In this document: piece by piece, positions 1-8,213 of the stretch | How the letters are laid out: every line of letters starts with the position of its first letter | Numbering within the stretch: the first letter of the stretch is position 1 | Assembly (NCBI RefSeq): GCF_022229015.1 | Contig: NZ_JAKKFF010000012.1 | Coordinates: 1-49,079 of the forward strand | DNA from: Micromonospora foliorum | Lineage (GTDB): Bacteria > Actinomycetota > Actinomycetes > Mycobacteriales > Micromonosporaceae | Length of the DNA: 49,079 nt | Reading direction: 5' to 3' | Translations under genes and position numbers: made by a program | The notes under the pieces: model-generated | What the model saw: only the letters and a program-made list of their open reading frames with translations | Told to the model about the DNA's origin: nothing | Database searches by the model: none

Positions 1-2
1 CG

Positions 3-1067
3 GCGCCCCCGGCCCCGCCGACGCCCCTGGCTCCGCCGGTCCGCCCGCCCGCACCGGGTTCGGCGGCGCCGCCGCAGAGCCCGCTGGGCGTGCAGGTCAC
101 CACCGGCGACGTCACCCTCACCGAGACGTACTGGAACACGGCGAGCGCGGCCGCCACCCTGCAGGTCACGGTGCACAACACCGGTACCACCGCGGAACGG
201 ATCCGACTCTCGTACACGCTGCCCGCCGGGCTGACCGACGCCGGCACGAAGGGCTGCGCCGCCGCCGGTGGTGGGGCGTACCGCTGTGGGGCCTGGTCCG
301 CCGGGGCGGGTGTCCGGTTCAGCACCGTGCTGCGCCTGCGGGTCGCCGGCACGGCGTGGAAGCAGATGCCGCTCAGCGGCTCCGTCCAGGTCATCGCGGA
401 TGCGCCGGGAGTGCCCGGGGAGGCGAGCGACGACCAGGGCTTCGCGGTGCTCTTCCCACCCGGCCCGCCGGTGCCCGGGATCACGCTCGCCGCCGACGAG
501 GTGGCCTTCGACATCAGCGGCAGCCCGAGCACCGTCACGGTCCGGCTGGGCAACACCGGCACGGTGGACGCCGCCGGCCGGGTCGAGGTCGTCCTGCCGG
601 CCGGGGTGACCGTGCCGACACCACCGCTCGGCTGTGTGGCGGTCGACCCGACGCGTACGCGCTGCGACGCCGGCATGGTGCTGGCGGGCACGACCGCCGA
701 GGTGCAGCTGCCGGTGGAGGCGACGCCGCAGGCCCAGCGGGAAGCGCCGCTCTCCGGTGCCGTGATCGGTCAACTCGACCCACGCAGCGGCCCGACCCGT
801 CGAGTGCAGATGAGCTTCCGGATCACCGCGGCGGCCGCCCTGGCCACGCCGGTGGTGTCCCCGCCCGCGCCGACCGGCTCGCAGGGCGTACTCCCTGCCG
901 GTGCCGCGAACGACGACGGCGGGATGACCTCGGTGCAGCGCACCGCGGTCATCCTGATCACGGTCTCCACGCTGCTGGTGGTGCTGGCTCTCACCCTGGC
1001 CATGACCTCGCTGCGCCGCCGGTTCGGCGGCCCGCCGCCGGAGCCCGCGCCCACCGCCGCCGACTGA
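3..1067 (+). CDS. Membrane-anchored extracellular repeat protein, 3' part
   Basis: The reading frame is open from the left edge of the window, beginning with a Pro/Ala-rich linker, so the true start lies outside. Two successive domains of about 110 residues follow (roughly from VTTGDVTLTETYWN and from PGITLAADEVAFD). Each has alternating beta-like hydrophobic pattern, an NTGT motif and a short Cys-Cys loop (CAAAGGGAYRC and CVAVDPTRTRC), as in DUF11/CARDB-like adhesin repeats of Gram-positive surface proteins. A Ser/Pro-rich spacer leads to one C-terminal membrane helix followed by the basic stop-transfer RRRFGG and a short cytoplasmic tail. I infer a surface-exposed structural or adhesive protein with no visible catalytic motif. 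The assignment of the repeats to a named family is tentative. Confidence 0.65.
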   Translation, partial: APPAPPTPLAPPVRPPAPGSAAPPQSPLGVQVTTGDVTLTETYWNTASAAATLQVTVHNTGTTAERIRLSYTLPAGLTDAGTKGCAAAGGGAYRCGAWSAGAGVRFSTVLRLRVAGTAWKQMPLSGSVQVIADAPGVPGEASDDQGFAVLFPPGPPVPGITLAADEVAFDISGSPSTVTVRLGNTGTVDAAGRVEVVLPAGVTVPTPPLGCVAVDPTRTRCDAGMVLAGTTAEVQLPVEATPQAQREAPLSGAVIGQLDPRSGPTRRVQMSFRITAAAALATPVVSPPAPTGSQGVLPAGAANDDGGMTSVQRTAVILITVSTLLVVLALTLAMTSLRRRFGGPPPEPAPTAAD

Positions 1068-1073
1068 TCGACG

Positions 1074-1105
1074 GACGACCCCGGCGCGGTGCCGCCGGGG
1101 TCGTC
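1074..1105 (+). terminator. Hairpin terminator after the surface protein gene
   Basis: A perfect 12-bp stem (GACGACCCCGGC / GCCGGGGTCGTC) with an 8-nt loop starts 6 bases after the stop codon. There is no T-run, as is usual for actinomycete GC-rich terminators. Confidence 0.7.
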
Positions 1106-1347
1106 GGCGCGGCCCGGTGGTGATCTGAATTACGGCGGGCAGGGCGAAACACCACAAACGCGGGCATTTAGCGACCCGGTCGGGTCCCAGTCGGCGGACC
1201 TCCGGGGATGGTTAGGGCTCCCTTAGACGTAGGCTCTCAGGTGAGGAACGACAGCGGCCGGACCAGCCTGGGGCGGTGCGGTGAAGCGTTGCGTCAGGGA
1301 GGTTCCGTGGCCGGGCAAGCCCCGCAGTCGCGAACGAAGGTGGCACA

Positions 1348-3195
1348 GTGACCAAGCAGATCCGTCAACTCGACCGGGTGGTCATCCGGTTCGCCGGTGA
1401 CTCCGGCGACGGCATGCAGCTGACCGGCGACCGGTTCACCTCGGAGACGGCGCAGCTCGGCAACGACATCTCCACGCTGCCAAACTTCCCCGCCGAGATC
1501 CGGGCTCCCGCCGGCACCCTGCCCGGCGTGTCGAGCTTCCAGGTGCACTTCGCCGACTACGACATCCTCACCCCGGGTGACGCGCCCAACGTGCTGGTGG
1601 CGATGAACCCGGCGGCCCTCAAGGCCAACCTGGCCGATCTGCCGCGCGGCGCGGACATCATCGTCAACACCGACGAGTTCACCAAGCGCAACCTGGCCAA
1701 GGTCGGCTACCAGAGCAGCCCACTGGACGACGACTCGCTGGCCGGCTACGTCGTGCACCCGGTGGCGCTGACCTCGATGACGGTCGGCGCGCTCGCCGCC
1801 CACGAGGTGTCCAAAAAGGACGCCGAGCGGTCGAAGAACATGTTCGCGCTCGGCCTGCTCTCCTGGATGTACTCCCGGCCCTACGAGTCGACGCTGCGCT
1901 TCCTGGAGCGCAAGTTCGCGGCCCGCCCGGAGCTGGTCGCCGCGAACGTCGCCGCCTTCAAGGCCGGCTGGAACTTCGGCGAGACCACCGAGGACTTCGG
2001 TGTCCGCTACGAGGTCAAGCCGGCGAAGATGAAGCCGGGCACGTACCGGAACATCACCGGCAACGCGGCCCTGTCGCTGGGGCTGGTCGCCGCCGGGGTC
2101 CGCTCCGGGCTGCCGGTCTTCCTGGGCGCGTACCCGATCACGCCCGCGTCGGACATCCTGCACGAGCTGAGCAAGCACAAGCGCTTCGGCGTTATCACCG
2201 TGCAGGCCGAGGACGAGATCGCCGCCGTCGGCGCCGCCCTGGGCGCCTCCTACGGCGGGTCGCTCGGTGTGACCACCACCAGCGGCCCCGGCGTGGCGCT
2301 CAAGAGCGAGACGATCTCGCTCGCGGTGGCGCTGGAGCTGCCGCTGGTGATCGTGGACGTGCAGCGCGCCGGCCCGTCGACCGGTATGCCGACCAAGACC
2401 GAGCAGGCCGACCTCAACATGGCGCTCTACGGTCGGCACGGCGAGGCGCCGGTCGCGGTGATCGCACCCCGGTCACCGTCGGACTGCTTCTTCGCGGCGC
2501 TGGAGGCGGCACGGATCGCGCTTACCTACCGCACCCCGGTGATCCTGCTGTCCGACAACTACGTCGCCAACGGCTCCGAGCCGTGGCTGCTGCCGGACGT
2601 GGAGTCGCTGCCCGACCTGCGGGTCGAGTTCGCCACCAAGCCCAACGGCGAGGACGGCACCACCTTCCTGCCCTACCTGCGTGACCCGGAGACCCTGGCC
2701 CGGCCGTGGGCGATCCCCGGCACTGCGGGCCTGGAGCACCGGATCGGCGGTCTGGAGAAGGCCGACAAGACCGGCGACATCTCCTACGACCCGGCCAACC
2801 ACGACTTCATGGTGCGCACCCGGGCCGCCCGGATCGAGACGATCCCGGTGCCGGACATCGAGGTGGAGGACCCGGACGGCGACGCTCGGGTGCTGGTCCT
2901 CGGCTGGGGCTCGACGTACGGGCCGATCGGCGCGGCATGCCGCGGCGTACGCCAGCGCGGCCTCTCCATCGCCCAGGCGCACCTGCGGCACCTGGCTCCG
3001 ATGCCGGCCAACCTCGGTGAGGTGCTGCGCTCGTACGACAAGGTGGTCATCCCGGAGATGAACCTGGGCCAACTCGCCCACGTCATCCGGGCCCGCTACC
3101 TGGTCGACGCGATCAGCTACAACCAGGTCCGCGGTCTTCCGTTCACGGCCGCCGAACTGGAGACGACGCTGGAAGAGGTGCTGAAGAATGTCTGA
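1348..3195 (+). CDS. korA: 2-oxoacid:ferredoxin oxidoreductase, alpha/gamma fused subunit
   Basis: 615 residues, matching the actinobacterial KorA type in which the gamma domain is N-terminal and the pyrimidine-binding alpha domain follows. The N-terminal RFAGDSGDGMQLTG is the typical gamma-domain glycine motif; the alpha-domain is recognisable from GAYPITPASDIL and TTSGPGVALKSE. With KorB it carries out CoA- and thiamine diphosphate-dependent oxidative decarboxylation of 2-oxoglutarate (or another 2-oxoacid), passing electrons to ferredoxin, an alternative to the 2-oxoglutarate dehydrogenase complex. The start is GTG, chosen because AAGGTGG lies 5 bases upstream. The gene overlaps korB by 8 bases, indicating translational coupling. 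Confidence 0.93.
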   Translation: MTKQIRQLDRVVIRFAGDSGDGMQLTGDRFTSETAQLGNDISTLPNFPAEIRAPAGTLPGVSSFQVHFADYDILTPGDAPNVLVAMNPAALKANLADLPRGADIIVNTDEFTKRNLAKVGYQSSPLDDDSLAGYVVHPVALTSMTVGALAAHEVSKKDAERSKNMFALGLLSWMYSRPYESTLRFLERKFAARPELVAANVAAFKAGWNFGETTEDFGVRYEVKPAKMKPGTYRNITGNAALSLGLVAAGVRSGLPVFLGAYPITPASDILHELSKHKRFGVITVQAEDEIAAVGAALGASYGGSLGVTTTSGPGVALKSETISLAVALELPLVIVDVQRAGPSTGMPTKTEQADLNMALYGRHGEAPVAVIAPRSPSDCFFAALEAARIALTYRTPVILLSDNYVANGSEPWLLPDVESLPDLRVEFATKPNGEDGTTFLPYLRDPETLARPWAIPGTAGLEHRIGGLEKADKTGDISYDPANHDFMVRTRAARIETIPVPDIEVEDPDGDARVLVLGWGSTYGPIGAACRGVRQRGLSIAQAHLRHLAPMPANLGEVLRSYDKVVIPEMNLGQLAHVIRARYLVDAISYNQVRGLPFTAAELETTLEEVLKNV

Positions 3196-4222
3196 GCCCG
3201 TCGCCGTCAAGCTCACCGCGAAGGACTTCAAGTCCGACCAGGAGGTGCGCTGGTGCCCCGGCTGCGGTGACTACGCGATCCTGGCGGCCATCCAGCAGTT
3301 CATGCCGGAGCTGAACATCCCCCGGGAGCGCACCGTCTTCGTCTCCGGGATCGGCTGCTCGTCCCGCTTCCCGTACTACATGAACACGTACGGGATGCAC
3401 TCGATCCACGGTCGGGCCCCGGCGATCGCGACCGGCCTTTCGGTGTCCCGGCCGGACCTCTCGGTCTGGGTGGTCACCGGCGACGGCGACGCGCTCTCCA
3501 TCGGTGGCAACCACCTCATCCACGCGCTGCGGCGCAACGTCAACCTCAAGATCCTGCTGTTCAACAACCGGATCTACGGTCTGACCAAGGGCCAGTACTC
3601 GCCGACCTCCGAGGTCGGCAAGGTCACCAAGTCGACCCCGGCCGGCTCGGCGGACGCCCCGTTCAACCCGCTCTCGCTCGCCCTCGGCGCGGAGGCCAGC
3701 TTCGTCGGCCGGACCATCGACTCCGACCGCAAGCACCTCCAGTCGGTGCTGCGGGCCGCCGCGGAACACGAGGGCTCGGCCTTCGTGGAGATCTACCAGA
3801 ACTGCAACATCTTCAACGACGGGGCGTTCGACCAGCTCAAGGACCCGTCCACCCGGGACGACTACCTGATTCGCCTGGAGCACGGGCAGCCGATCACCTT
3901 CGGTGCCGACGGGCGGTTCTGCGTGGTGCACCCGCCGGGCGGCTTCGGCCTGGAGGTCCGGGACACCAGCTCGGTCCGCCCGGAGGAGATCGTCGTACAC
4001 GACGCGACGGTGACCGACCCGGCGTACGCCTTCGCGCTGTCCCGGCTGCCCGGCCTGGACCTGCGCAACACCCCGATCGGAGTGTTCCGCTCGGTGGACC
4101 GCCCGTCCTACGACAGCGTGGTGCAGGCTCAGCTCGCGGCGGCCAAGGCGAAGGTCACCGAGACCCCCGAGCAGCAGCTCGCCGGCCTGCTGGGCAGCGG
4201 CGACACCTGGACCATCCTCTGA
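3188..4222 (+). CDS. korB: 2-oxoacid:ferredoxin oxidoreductase, beta subunit
   Basis: 344 residues, normal family length. The thiamine diphosphate/Mg site is seen in GDGDALSIGGNH with the downstream NN, and cysteines for the [4Fe-4S] cluster are in WCPGCGDY near the N-terminus and in GIGCSSR. It binds the cofactor and the iron-sulphur cluster of the KorAB complex in the cytoplasm. The ATG lies inside the end of korA, giving an 8-base overlap. The substrate (2-oxoglutarate versus pyruvate) cannot be read with certainty; KorAB of mycobacteria is the closest well-known relative by architecture. Confidence 0.93.
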   Translation: MSEPVAVKLTAKDFKSDQEVRWCPGCGDYAILAAIQQFMPELNIPRERTVFVSGIGCSSRFPYYMNTYGMHSIHGRAPAIATGLSVSRPDLSVWVVTGDGDALSIGGNHLIHALRRNVNLKILLFNNRIYGLTKGQYSPTSEVGKVTKSTPAGSADAPFNPLSLALGAEASFVGRTIDSDRKHLQSVLRAAAEHEGSAFVEIYQNCNIFNDGAFDQLKDPSTRDDYLIRLEHGQPITFGADGRFCVVHPPGGFGLEVRDTSSVRPEEIVVHDATVTDPAYAFALSRLPGLDLRNTPIGVFRSVDRPSYDSVVQAQLAAAKAKVTETPEQQLAGLLGSGDTWTIL

Positions 4223-4234
4223 CCCGTCCGCACT

Positions 4235-4277
4235 GACGAGAGCGGCCGTCCCCGGATTGGGGGCGGCCGCTCTCGTC
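4235..4277. terminator. Bidirectional terminator between korB and azoR
   Basis: A perfect 14-bp stem (GACGAGAGCGGCCG / CGGCCGCTCTCGTC) encloses an inner CCCC/GGGG pairing. It lies between convergent genes and can serve both. Confidence 0.85.
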
Positions 4278-4290
4278 GTGTCGGCGCTGC

Positions 4291-4938
4291 TCAGCGCTGG
4301 GCGGTGGCCGGGGTCCAGAGGTTGTCGATCTCCTTCTCGGCCGCCGCGAGGCTCGCCTCGTGCAGCGGGATCAGCTCGGCCATCGCCGGCACCGACGGCG
4401 CCAGGGTCAGCTCGGCGCTGATGAAACGCGGCTGCATCCCGGTCATCGACAGGCCGTGCGGGAGCCACGGCTCAGCGTGGTCCCAGCCGTAACGAGGGGT
4501 GCCATCGCCGTAGCCGCCGCCCCGGGTGGCCAGCACCACGAACTCGCGGCCGCCGAGCAGGCCCTCCTGCGTCGTCGGGTCGTACGCCAGCCCGGGAACG
4601 ATCAGGTGGTCGACCCAGGACTTGACGCTGCTGGGCGCGCCGTAGTTGTAGAGCGGCAGGCCGAGCAGCACCACGTCGGCCTGCTTCACCTCGTTGACCA
4701 GCCGCTCGCTGAGCTCCCAGGAGTCGCGCTGGGCCGGCGTGTGCTGGTCCGGAGGCGTCATCCGCGCCAGTCCGCCATCCGCGTCCAGGTGCGGCAGCGG
4801 CTCGGCGCCCAGGTCCCGGTAGGCCACGGTGCCGTCCGGGTGGGCCGCACGCCATGCGTCGACCGCACGGGCGGTGAGCCGCCGGCTGACCGACCAGTCA
4901 CCGCGGATGCTCGAGTCAATATGCAGAAGATGCATCAT
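4291..4938 (-). CDS. azoR: FMN-dependent NADH-azoreductase
   Basis: 215 residues with the flavodoxin-like fold of the AzoR/AcpD family: N-terminal HLLHIDSSIRGDWSVSRRL (FMN phosphate site), GLPLYNYGAPSSVKSWVDH and the ATRGGGYGDG loop. Such enzymes reduce azo compounds and, physiologically, quinones with NAD(P)H and FMN in the cytoplasm. The start is set by a strong AAAGGAGG about 6 bases upstream of ATGATG; the second ATG at 4935 is also possible. It is divergent from a MarR-family gene 79 bases away, a common arrangement for quinone- or electrophile-inducible azoreductases, so repression by that MarR protein is likely. Confidence 0.9.
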   Translation of the reverse strand: MMHLLHIDSSIRGDWSVSRRLTARAVDAWRAAHPDGTVAYRDLGAEPLPHLDADGGLARMTPPDQHTPAQRDSWELSERLVNEVKQADVVLLGLPLYNYGAPSSVKSWVDHLIVPGLAYDPTTQEGLLGGREFVVLATRGGGYGDGTPRYGWDHAEPWLPHGLSMTGMQPRFISAELTLAPSVPAMAELIPLHEASLAAAEKEIDNLWTPATAQR

Positions 4939-5017
4939 TCCTCCTTTAGGAATCGTTCGTGAGGCACCAACTATTTATAGCAGGCCGATGTTCCGCTGAG
5001 TCGGTAGACTGGGTCAC
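4939..5017. promoter_or_regulatory. Divergent promoter region azoR/marR
   Basis: This short intergenic segment is markedly AT-richer than its surroundings and contains the palindrome CTAT-TT-ATAG at 4971-4980. It is the obvious place for the overlapping promoters and MarR operator. The palindrome as operator is an inference. Confidence 0.45.
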
Positions 5018-5497
5018 ATGTCCGCGCAGCCGCTCGACTCCTCGGAGCACCGCTCGGGCGCGCTCCTGGACCATCTGGCCCGGCGGATGCGGCTGCGGTC
5101 GGAGTCGGTGCTGGCGCCGCTGGGGCTACGCCCCCGACACCTGGTCGCGCTCACCGTGCTGCGTGCCGGCGGCGGCACCGGTCAACAGGCGCTCGCCGCC
5201 ATCCTGGAAATGGACAGCACCAACATCGTCGGGCTGCTCAACGACCTCGAGGCGAAGCAGCTGATCGAGCGTCGACGCTCACCCGAGGACCGCCGTCGAC
5301 ACGTCGTCGAACTCACCGAAGATGGGGCAAAACGCCTCAGTGAGGCCGAATGCGCCCTGGCCGGCGCCGAGGACGAGGTGCTGGGCGCACTGGATCCCGC
5401 CGAGCGGGAGACGCTCTACAAGCTGCTCAGCCGGGCCTCCAGTGGCACGGCGGTCAACTGCACCGAGGCGATCTGCGTCACCGACGACGCCTGCTGA
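5018..5497 (+). CDS. MarR-family transcriptional regulator with cysteine-rich tail
   Basis: 159 residues with a winged helix-turn-helix (GQQALAAILEMDSTNIVGLL, then the wing RRRSPEDRRRHVVELT) typical of MarR dimers. The recognition helix MDSTNIVGLLNDLEAKQLI and the DRR wing motif are intact. The C-terminal tail holds three cysteines within 13 residues (NCTEAICVTDDAC), suggesting thiol-based sensing of quinones or oxidants. It probably represses azoR and itself. The effector is unknown. Confidence 0.85.
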   Translation: MSAQPLDSSEHRSGALLDHLARRMRLRSESVLAPLGLRPRHLVALTVLRAGGGTGQQALAAILEMDSTNIVGLLNDLEAKQLIERRRSPEDRRRHVVELTEDGAKRLSEAECALAGAEDEVLGALDPAERETLYKLLSRASSGTAVNCTEAICVTDDAC

Positions 5498-5514
5498 CGC
5501 CGCGTCCCTACAGC

Positions 5515-5559
5515 GGTGACGGAGCCGTCACGCCGGCCAACGGCGGCGCAGCCGTCACC
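5515..5559. terminator. Possible terminator between marR and the K+ channel gene
   Basis: GGTGACGG at 5515 pairs with CCGTCACC at 5552, and a nested GTGACGG/CCGTCAC hairpin exists. It lies between convergent genes. The alternative pairings make the exact structure uncertain. Confidence 0.4.
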
Positions 5560-5602
5560 TCAGGGGCCGGGCGGTCACGCCGGGCCGGCCGCGGCGCGAC
5601 GA

Positions 5603-6616
5603 TCAGGCGGTCGTGGCCGACTGGGGGCGATCATCGCGTACGTGTACCAGCATGTCGCCGGTTTCGATCACCGCGCCAGCCCGGTCGGCCAGGGTGACCA
5701 CCTTGCCCCGCCGCACCAGGGCGATCACCAACGACTCCAGCTCGCGCGGAGAGCGACCCACCTCGTCCCGCTCCGCGGAACGCATCGCCAGCGCCATGCC
5801 CTGGCCGGGAGTGAGCAGATCCTCCACCACGTCGATAAGCGGCGGTGCCGAGGTGGACAGGCCGAGTAGCCGACCCGCCGTGGCCGAGGAGACGATCACA
5901 TGGTGCGCACCGCTCTGCTTGAGCAGCGGGGCGTTCTCCGCCTCCCGCGCCGCCGCGATGATGCGGACCTGCCCGGCGGTGAGCTGCCGTACGGTAAGCG
6001 CGACCAGCACCGACGCGTCGTCGCTGTCGGTCGCGATGATCACGGCCTTCGCGGTCTTGACGTGCGCCTCGTTCAGCACCGACGAGCGGGTCGCCGAACC
6101 TTCGATCGCCACCAGCCCAGCGGAGGTGGCCTGTCGCAGGGCGGCGGCGCTGCGCTCCACCACCACGATCCGCGAGCGGTCCAGACCGTTCTCCATCAGG
6201 GCGGAGACAGCGCTGCGCCCCTTGGTGCCGTAGCCGCAGATGATGACGTGGTCCTTCACGGCTCTCCTCCACCGCGACAGGCGACGGCCGGTCCGGTACT
6301 GCTCGGTCAGAACTTCCAGGGTGGTGCCAACCAGGATGATAAGGAAGATCACCCGGGCCGGGGTGATGAATAGGACGTTGACCAGCCGGGCCGACGGCGC
6401 GGCCGGGGTGATGTCCCCGTAGCCGGTGGTCGAGAGCGACACGACCGCGTAGTAGAAGCAGTCGAGCAGGGTGAGGCCGTCCTCATTGACGTCGCGGTAG
6501 CCGTCCCGGCCCAGGTAGACCGCTGCGACCACGGCGAAGACCAGGCCCAGGGCGGCGGCGAGCCGAAGGCTCAGCGCGCTCAGTGGGCCCCGGCGCTGCG
6601 CGGGAAAATGGATCAC
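5603..6616 (-). CDS. Two-TM potassium channel with RCK (TrkA-N/TrkA-C) domains
   Basis: 337 residues from the GTG at 6616, chosen because GGGGGAG precedes it; the longer open frame starts with a region unlike a channel. TM1 (LRLAAALGLVFAVVAAVYLG), a pore loop with the K+ selectivity filter TTGYGD, TM2 (around ARVIFLIILVG), then a Rossmann RCK domain starting at DHVIICGYGTKG and a C-terminal TrkA-C domain. It should form a tetrameric K+ channel in the cytoplasmic membrane gated by a nucleotide or ion bound to the RCK ring. It stands alone between MarR and the ClgR-like gene. Confidence 0.9.
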   Translation of the reverse strand: MIHFPAQRRGPLSALSLRLAAALGLVFAVVAAVYLGRDGYRDVNEDGLTLLDCFYYAVVSLSTTGYGDITPAAPSARLVNVLFITPARVIFLIILVGTTLEVLTEQYRTGRRLSRWRRAVKDHVIICGYGTKGRSAVSALMENGLDRSRIVVVERSAAALRQATSAGLVAIEGSATRSSVLNEAHVKTAKAVIIATDSDDASVLVALTVRQLTAGQVRIIAAAREAENAPLLKQSGAHHVIVSSATAGRLLGLSTSAPPLIDVVEDLLTPGQGMALAMRSAERDEVGRSPRELESLVIALVRRGKVVTLADRAGAVIETGDMLVHVRDDRPQSATTA

Positions 6617-6924
6617 TGTCGAACCTGCTCCCCCGCCGTCGCCTGCACGCCCACAACATAGCGGGTACACCGCCGACCGCACGTCCGGGTCGCGGCGGAC
6701 AACCGGCGGCGCTTGCGTACCCGACTACCGGACGACAACGTTCGGGCCCTGTTACCGGCGGCCACGCTGGTGCCTCAGCCGGCCGCCTGGCACACCCACC
6801 TGCACCCGTGAGAGCCCCGGGCCCGCGCCGTCGGAGCGGCGCGGGCCCGGACGGGTCGGCCCGGACGGCCGGGGACGGGCATGATGAGGGTGTTCCCGAC
6901 GACGACCGCGAAAGTGAGGCCGGC
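6617..6924. other. Divergent intergenic stretch with a strong hairpin
   Basis: About 308 bases between the K+ channel and the XRE gene. One plus-strand frame, ending with a TGA at 6809-6811, reads as a plausible protein C-terminus (LRTRLPDDNVRALLPAATLV), immediately followed by the terminator hairpin at 6817. It may be the eroded 3' end of a lost gene. I see no complete gene in it. Confidence 0.35.
6817..6850 (+). terminator. Perfect 14-bp hairpin terminator
   Basis: CCGGGCCCGCGCCG at 6817-6830 pairs perfectly with CGGCGCGGGCCCGG at 6837-6850 around a 6-nt loop. No intact gene ends nearby on the plus strand, which suggests a relic of a deleted gene. Confidence 0.6.
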
Positions 6925-7422
6925 ATGTCGTTGCTGCGACGAGTCATCGGCGGAGTGCTCCGCCGCCACCGCCAGCGTCAGGGCCGCACGCTGCGCGAGG
7001 TGGCCGCATCGGCAGACGTCTCCGTGCCCTACCTCTCGGAGGTCGAGCGGGGTCGAAAGGAGGCCTCGTCGGAGGTGCTGGCGGCGATCTGCCGAGCGCT
7101 CGGCATCAGCCTCGCCGACCTGCTCGGCGAGGCCCGCGACGACATGCGCCGGGTCGAGCCCCGCCTCCCGGCCGCGCCGCGCGCCGCGCTCACCCACCTG
7201 GAGCGGGTCGATGCGACTCGGCGGGAGATCGGCAACGCCACCCTGCTGGTGGGTCCACGTGTCGGCGGGTTCGTCCTGCACCGCGGGCCGGTGGCGAACG
7301 AACCGACCCTCAGCGTCGACGAAAGAGCCTTCGCTGGTGGCTCGCGCCCCGGTCCGCGTACCTCCGCTCTGGCTGACTGCGCACAGACCCGGCTGGGCCT
7401 GCGGCGGGTGACCGTCGCGTAG
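6925..7422 (+). CDS. XRE-family regulator of the ClgR/PopR type
   Basis: 165 residues. The N-terminal half (LRRVIGGVLRRHRQRQGRTL, then REVAASADVSVPYLSEVERGRKEASSE) is the signature of ClgR/PopR-type Cro/C1 helix-turn-helix regulators, which activate clp protease genes in actinobacteria. The C-terminal 70 residues have no recognisable domain. ATG 6925 is chosen because GTGAGG precedes it and because the protein then begins directly with the family sequence. A clpP gene follows 136 bases downstream on the same strand, so this protein probably controls it; ClgR and PopR are themselves Clp substrates in known systems. Whether it is ClgR or PopR by orthology is undecided. Confidence 0.82.
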   Translation: MSLLRRVIGGVLRRHRQRQGRTLREVAASADVSVPYLSEVERGRKEASSEVLAAICRALGISLADLLGEARDDMRRVEPRLPAAPRAALTHLERVDATRREIGNATLLVGPRVGGFVLHRGPVANEPTLSVDERAFAGGSRPGPRTSALADCAQTRLGLRRVTVA

Positions 7423-7431
7423 GCCGCGCGG

Positions 7432-7463
7432 TTCTGCCGTCGGCGGATCTGCCGGCGGCAGAA
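7432..7463 (+). promoter_or_regulatory. Inverted repeat between the ClgR-like gene and clpP
   Basis: TTCTGCCG at 7432 and CGGCAGAA at 7456 form an 8-bp inverted repeat with a 16-base centre, 9 bases after the regulator's stop codon. It could be a weak terminator or an operator ahead of clpP; the sequence does not decide. Confidence 0.4.
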
Positions 7464-7558
7464 TCACTGGGCCAGCCACCGCCGTCGCCGGCACGCTTGA
7501 AGGGCCGGTCCACCGGGTGGTCCCCACCGCCTGCCGGCGCGGTGGAAGGCGGCGGCAG

Positions 7559-8158
7559 ATGATGAGGTACGGCGCACAGATGCTTGACGGCGGGCAGCCG
7601 TCCTTCGGTGACCAGGTCTTCGAGCGGCTGCTGCGGGAGCGGATCGTCTTCCTCGGCACCGAGGTGACGGAGGAGTCGGCCAACCAGATCTGCGCGCAGA
7701 TCCTGCTGCTCGCCGCCGAGGACGCCGACCGGGACATCTACCTCTACATCAACTCGCCGGGTGGTTCGGTGAGCGCGGGAATGGCGGTCTACGACACGAT
7801 GCGCTACGTCCGCAACGACGTGGCGACGCTGGCGCTCGGGTTCGCCGGCTCGATGGGGCAGTTCCTGCTCTGTGCGGGCACGGCCGGCAAGCGGTACGCG
7901 CTGCCGCACTCGCGGATCATGATGCACCAGCCGTCCGGCGGGATGGGCGGGACCGCCGCCGACATCACCATCCAGGCCGAGAACATGCTGCACGTGAAGC
8001 GCACGATGCAGGAGCTGATCGCCCAACACAGTGGACGGACCCTCGACGAGATCCAGCGGGACTGGGACCGGGACCGTTGGTTCACCGCCGAGCAGGCCCG
8101 CGAGTACGGCCTCATCGACCACGTGGTCACCCGAGCCGAACAGCTGCCGACGCTCTGA
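7559..8158 (+). CDS. clpP: ATP-dependent Clp protease proteolytic subunit
   Basis: 199 residues, usual ClpP length. The serine protease triad is complete: Ser98 in FAGSMGQF, His123 in MMHQPSGG, Asp172 in WDRDRW. The oligomerisation handle and INSPGGSVSAG motif are present. GFAGSMGQF replaces the more usual AASMGAF. The start at ATG 7559 is preceded by GGAAGG with 9-base spacing; the longer frame upstream is not ClpP-like. Being a single copy next to a PopR/ClgR-like gene rather than a clpP1-clpP2 pair, it may be a secondary ClpP. It degrades unfolded or tagged proteins with a Clp ATPase in the cytoplasm. Confidence 0.93.
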   Translation: MMRYGAQMLDGGQPSFGDQVFERLLRERIVFLGTEVTEESANQICAQILLLAAEDADRDIYLYINSPGGSVSAGMAVYDTMRYVRNDVATLALGFAGSMGQFLLCAGTAGKRYALPHSRIMMHQPSGGMGGTAADITIQAENMLHVKRTMQELIAQHSGRTLDEIQRDWDRDRWFTAEQAREYGLIDHVVTRAEQLPTL

Positions 8159-8213
8159 TCAACGCCCCCGGGCGGCGGGCCCAGTCGGGTGGCGCCTCAC
8201 CGCGCTCTCCTAA

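Noticed and set aside
1294..2439. Long minus-strand frame opposite korA, and many similar long frames opposite or inside other genes
   Set aside because: High GC content keeps antisense frames open; their translations are rich in Arg/Gly/His without domain structure, and the opposite strand has clear motifs.
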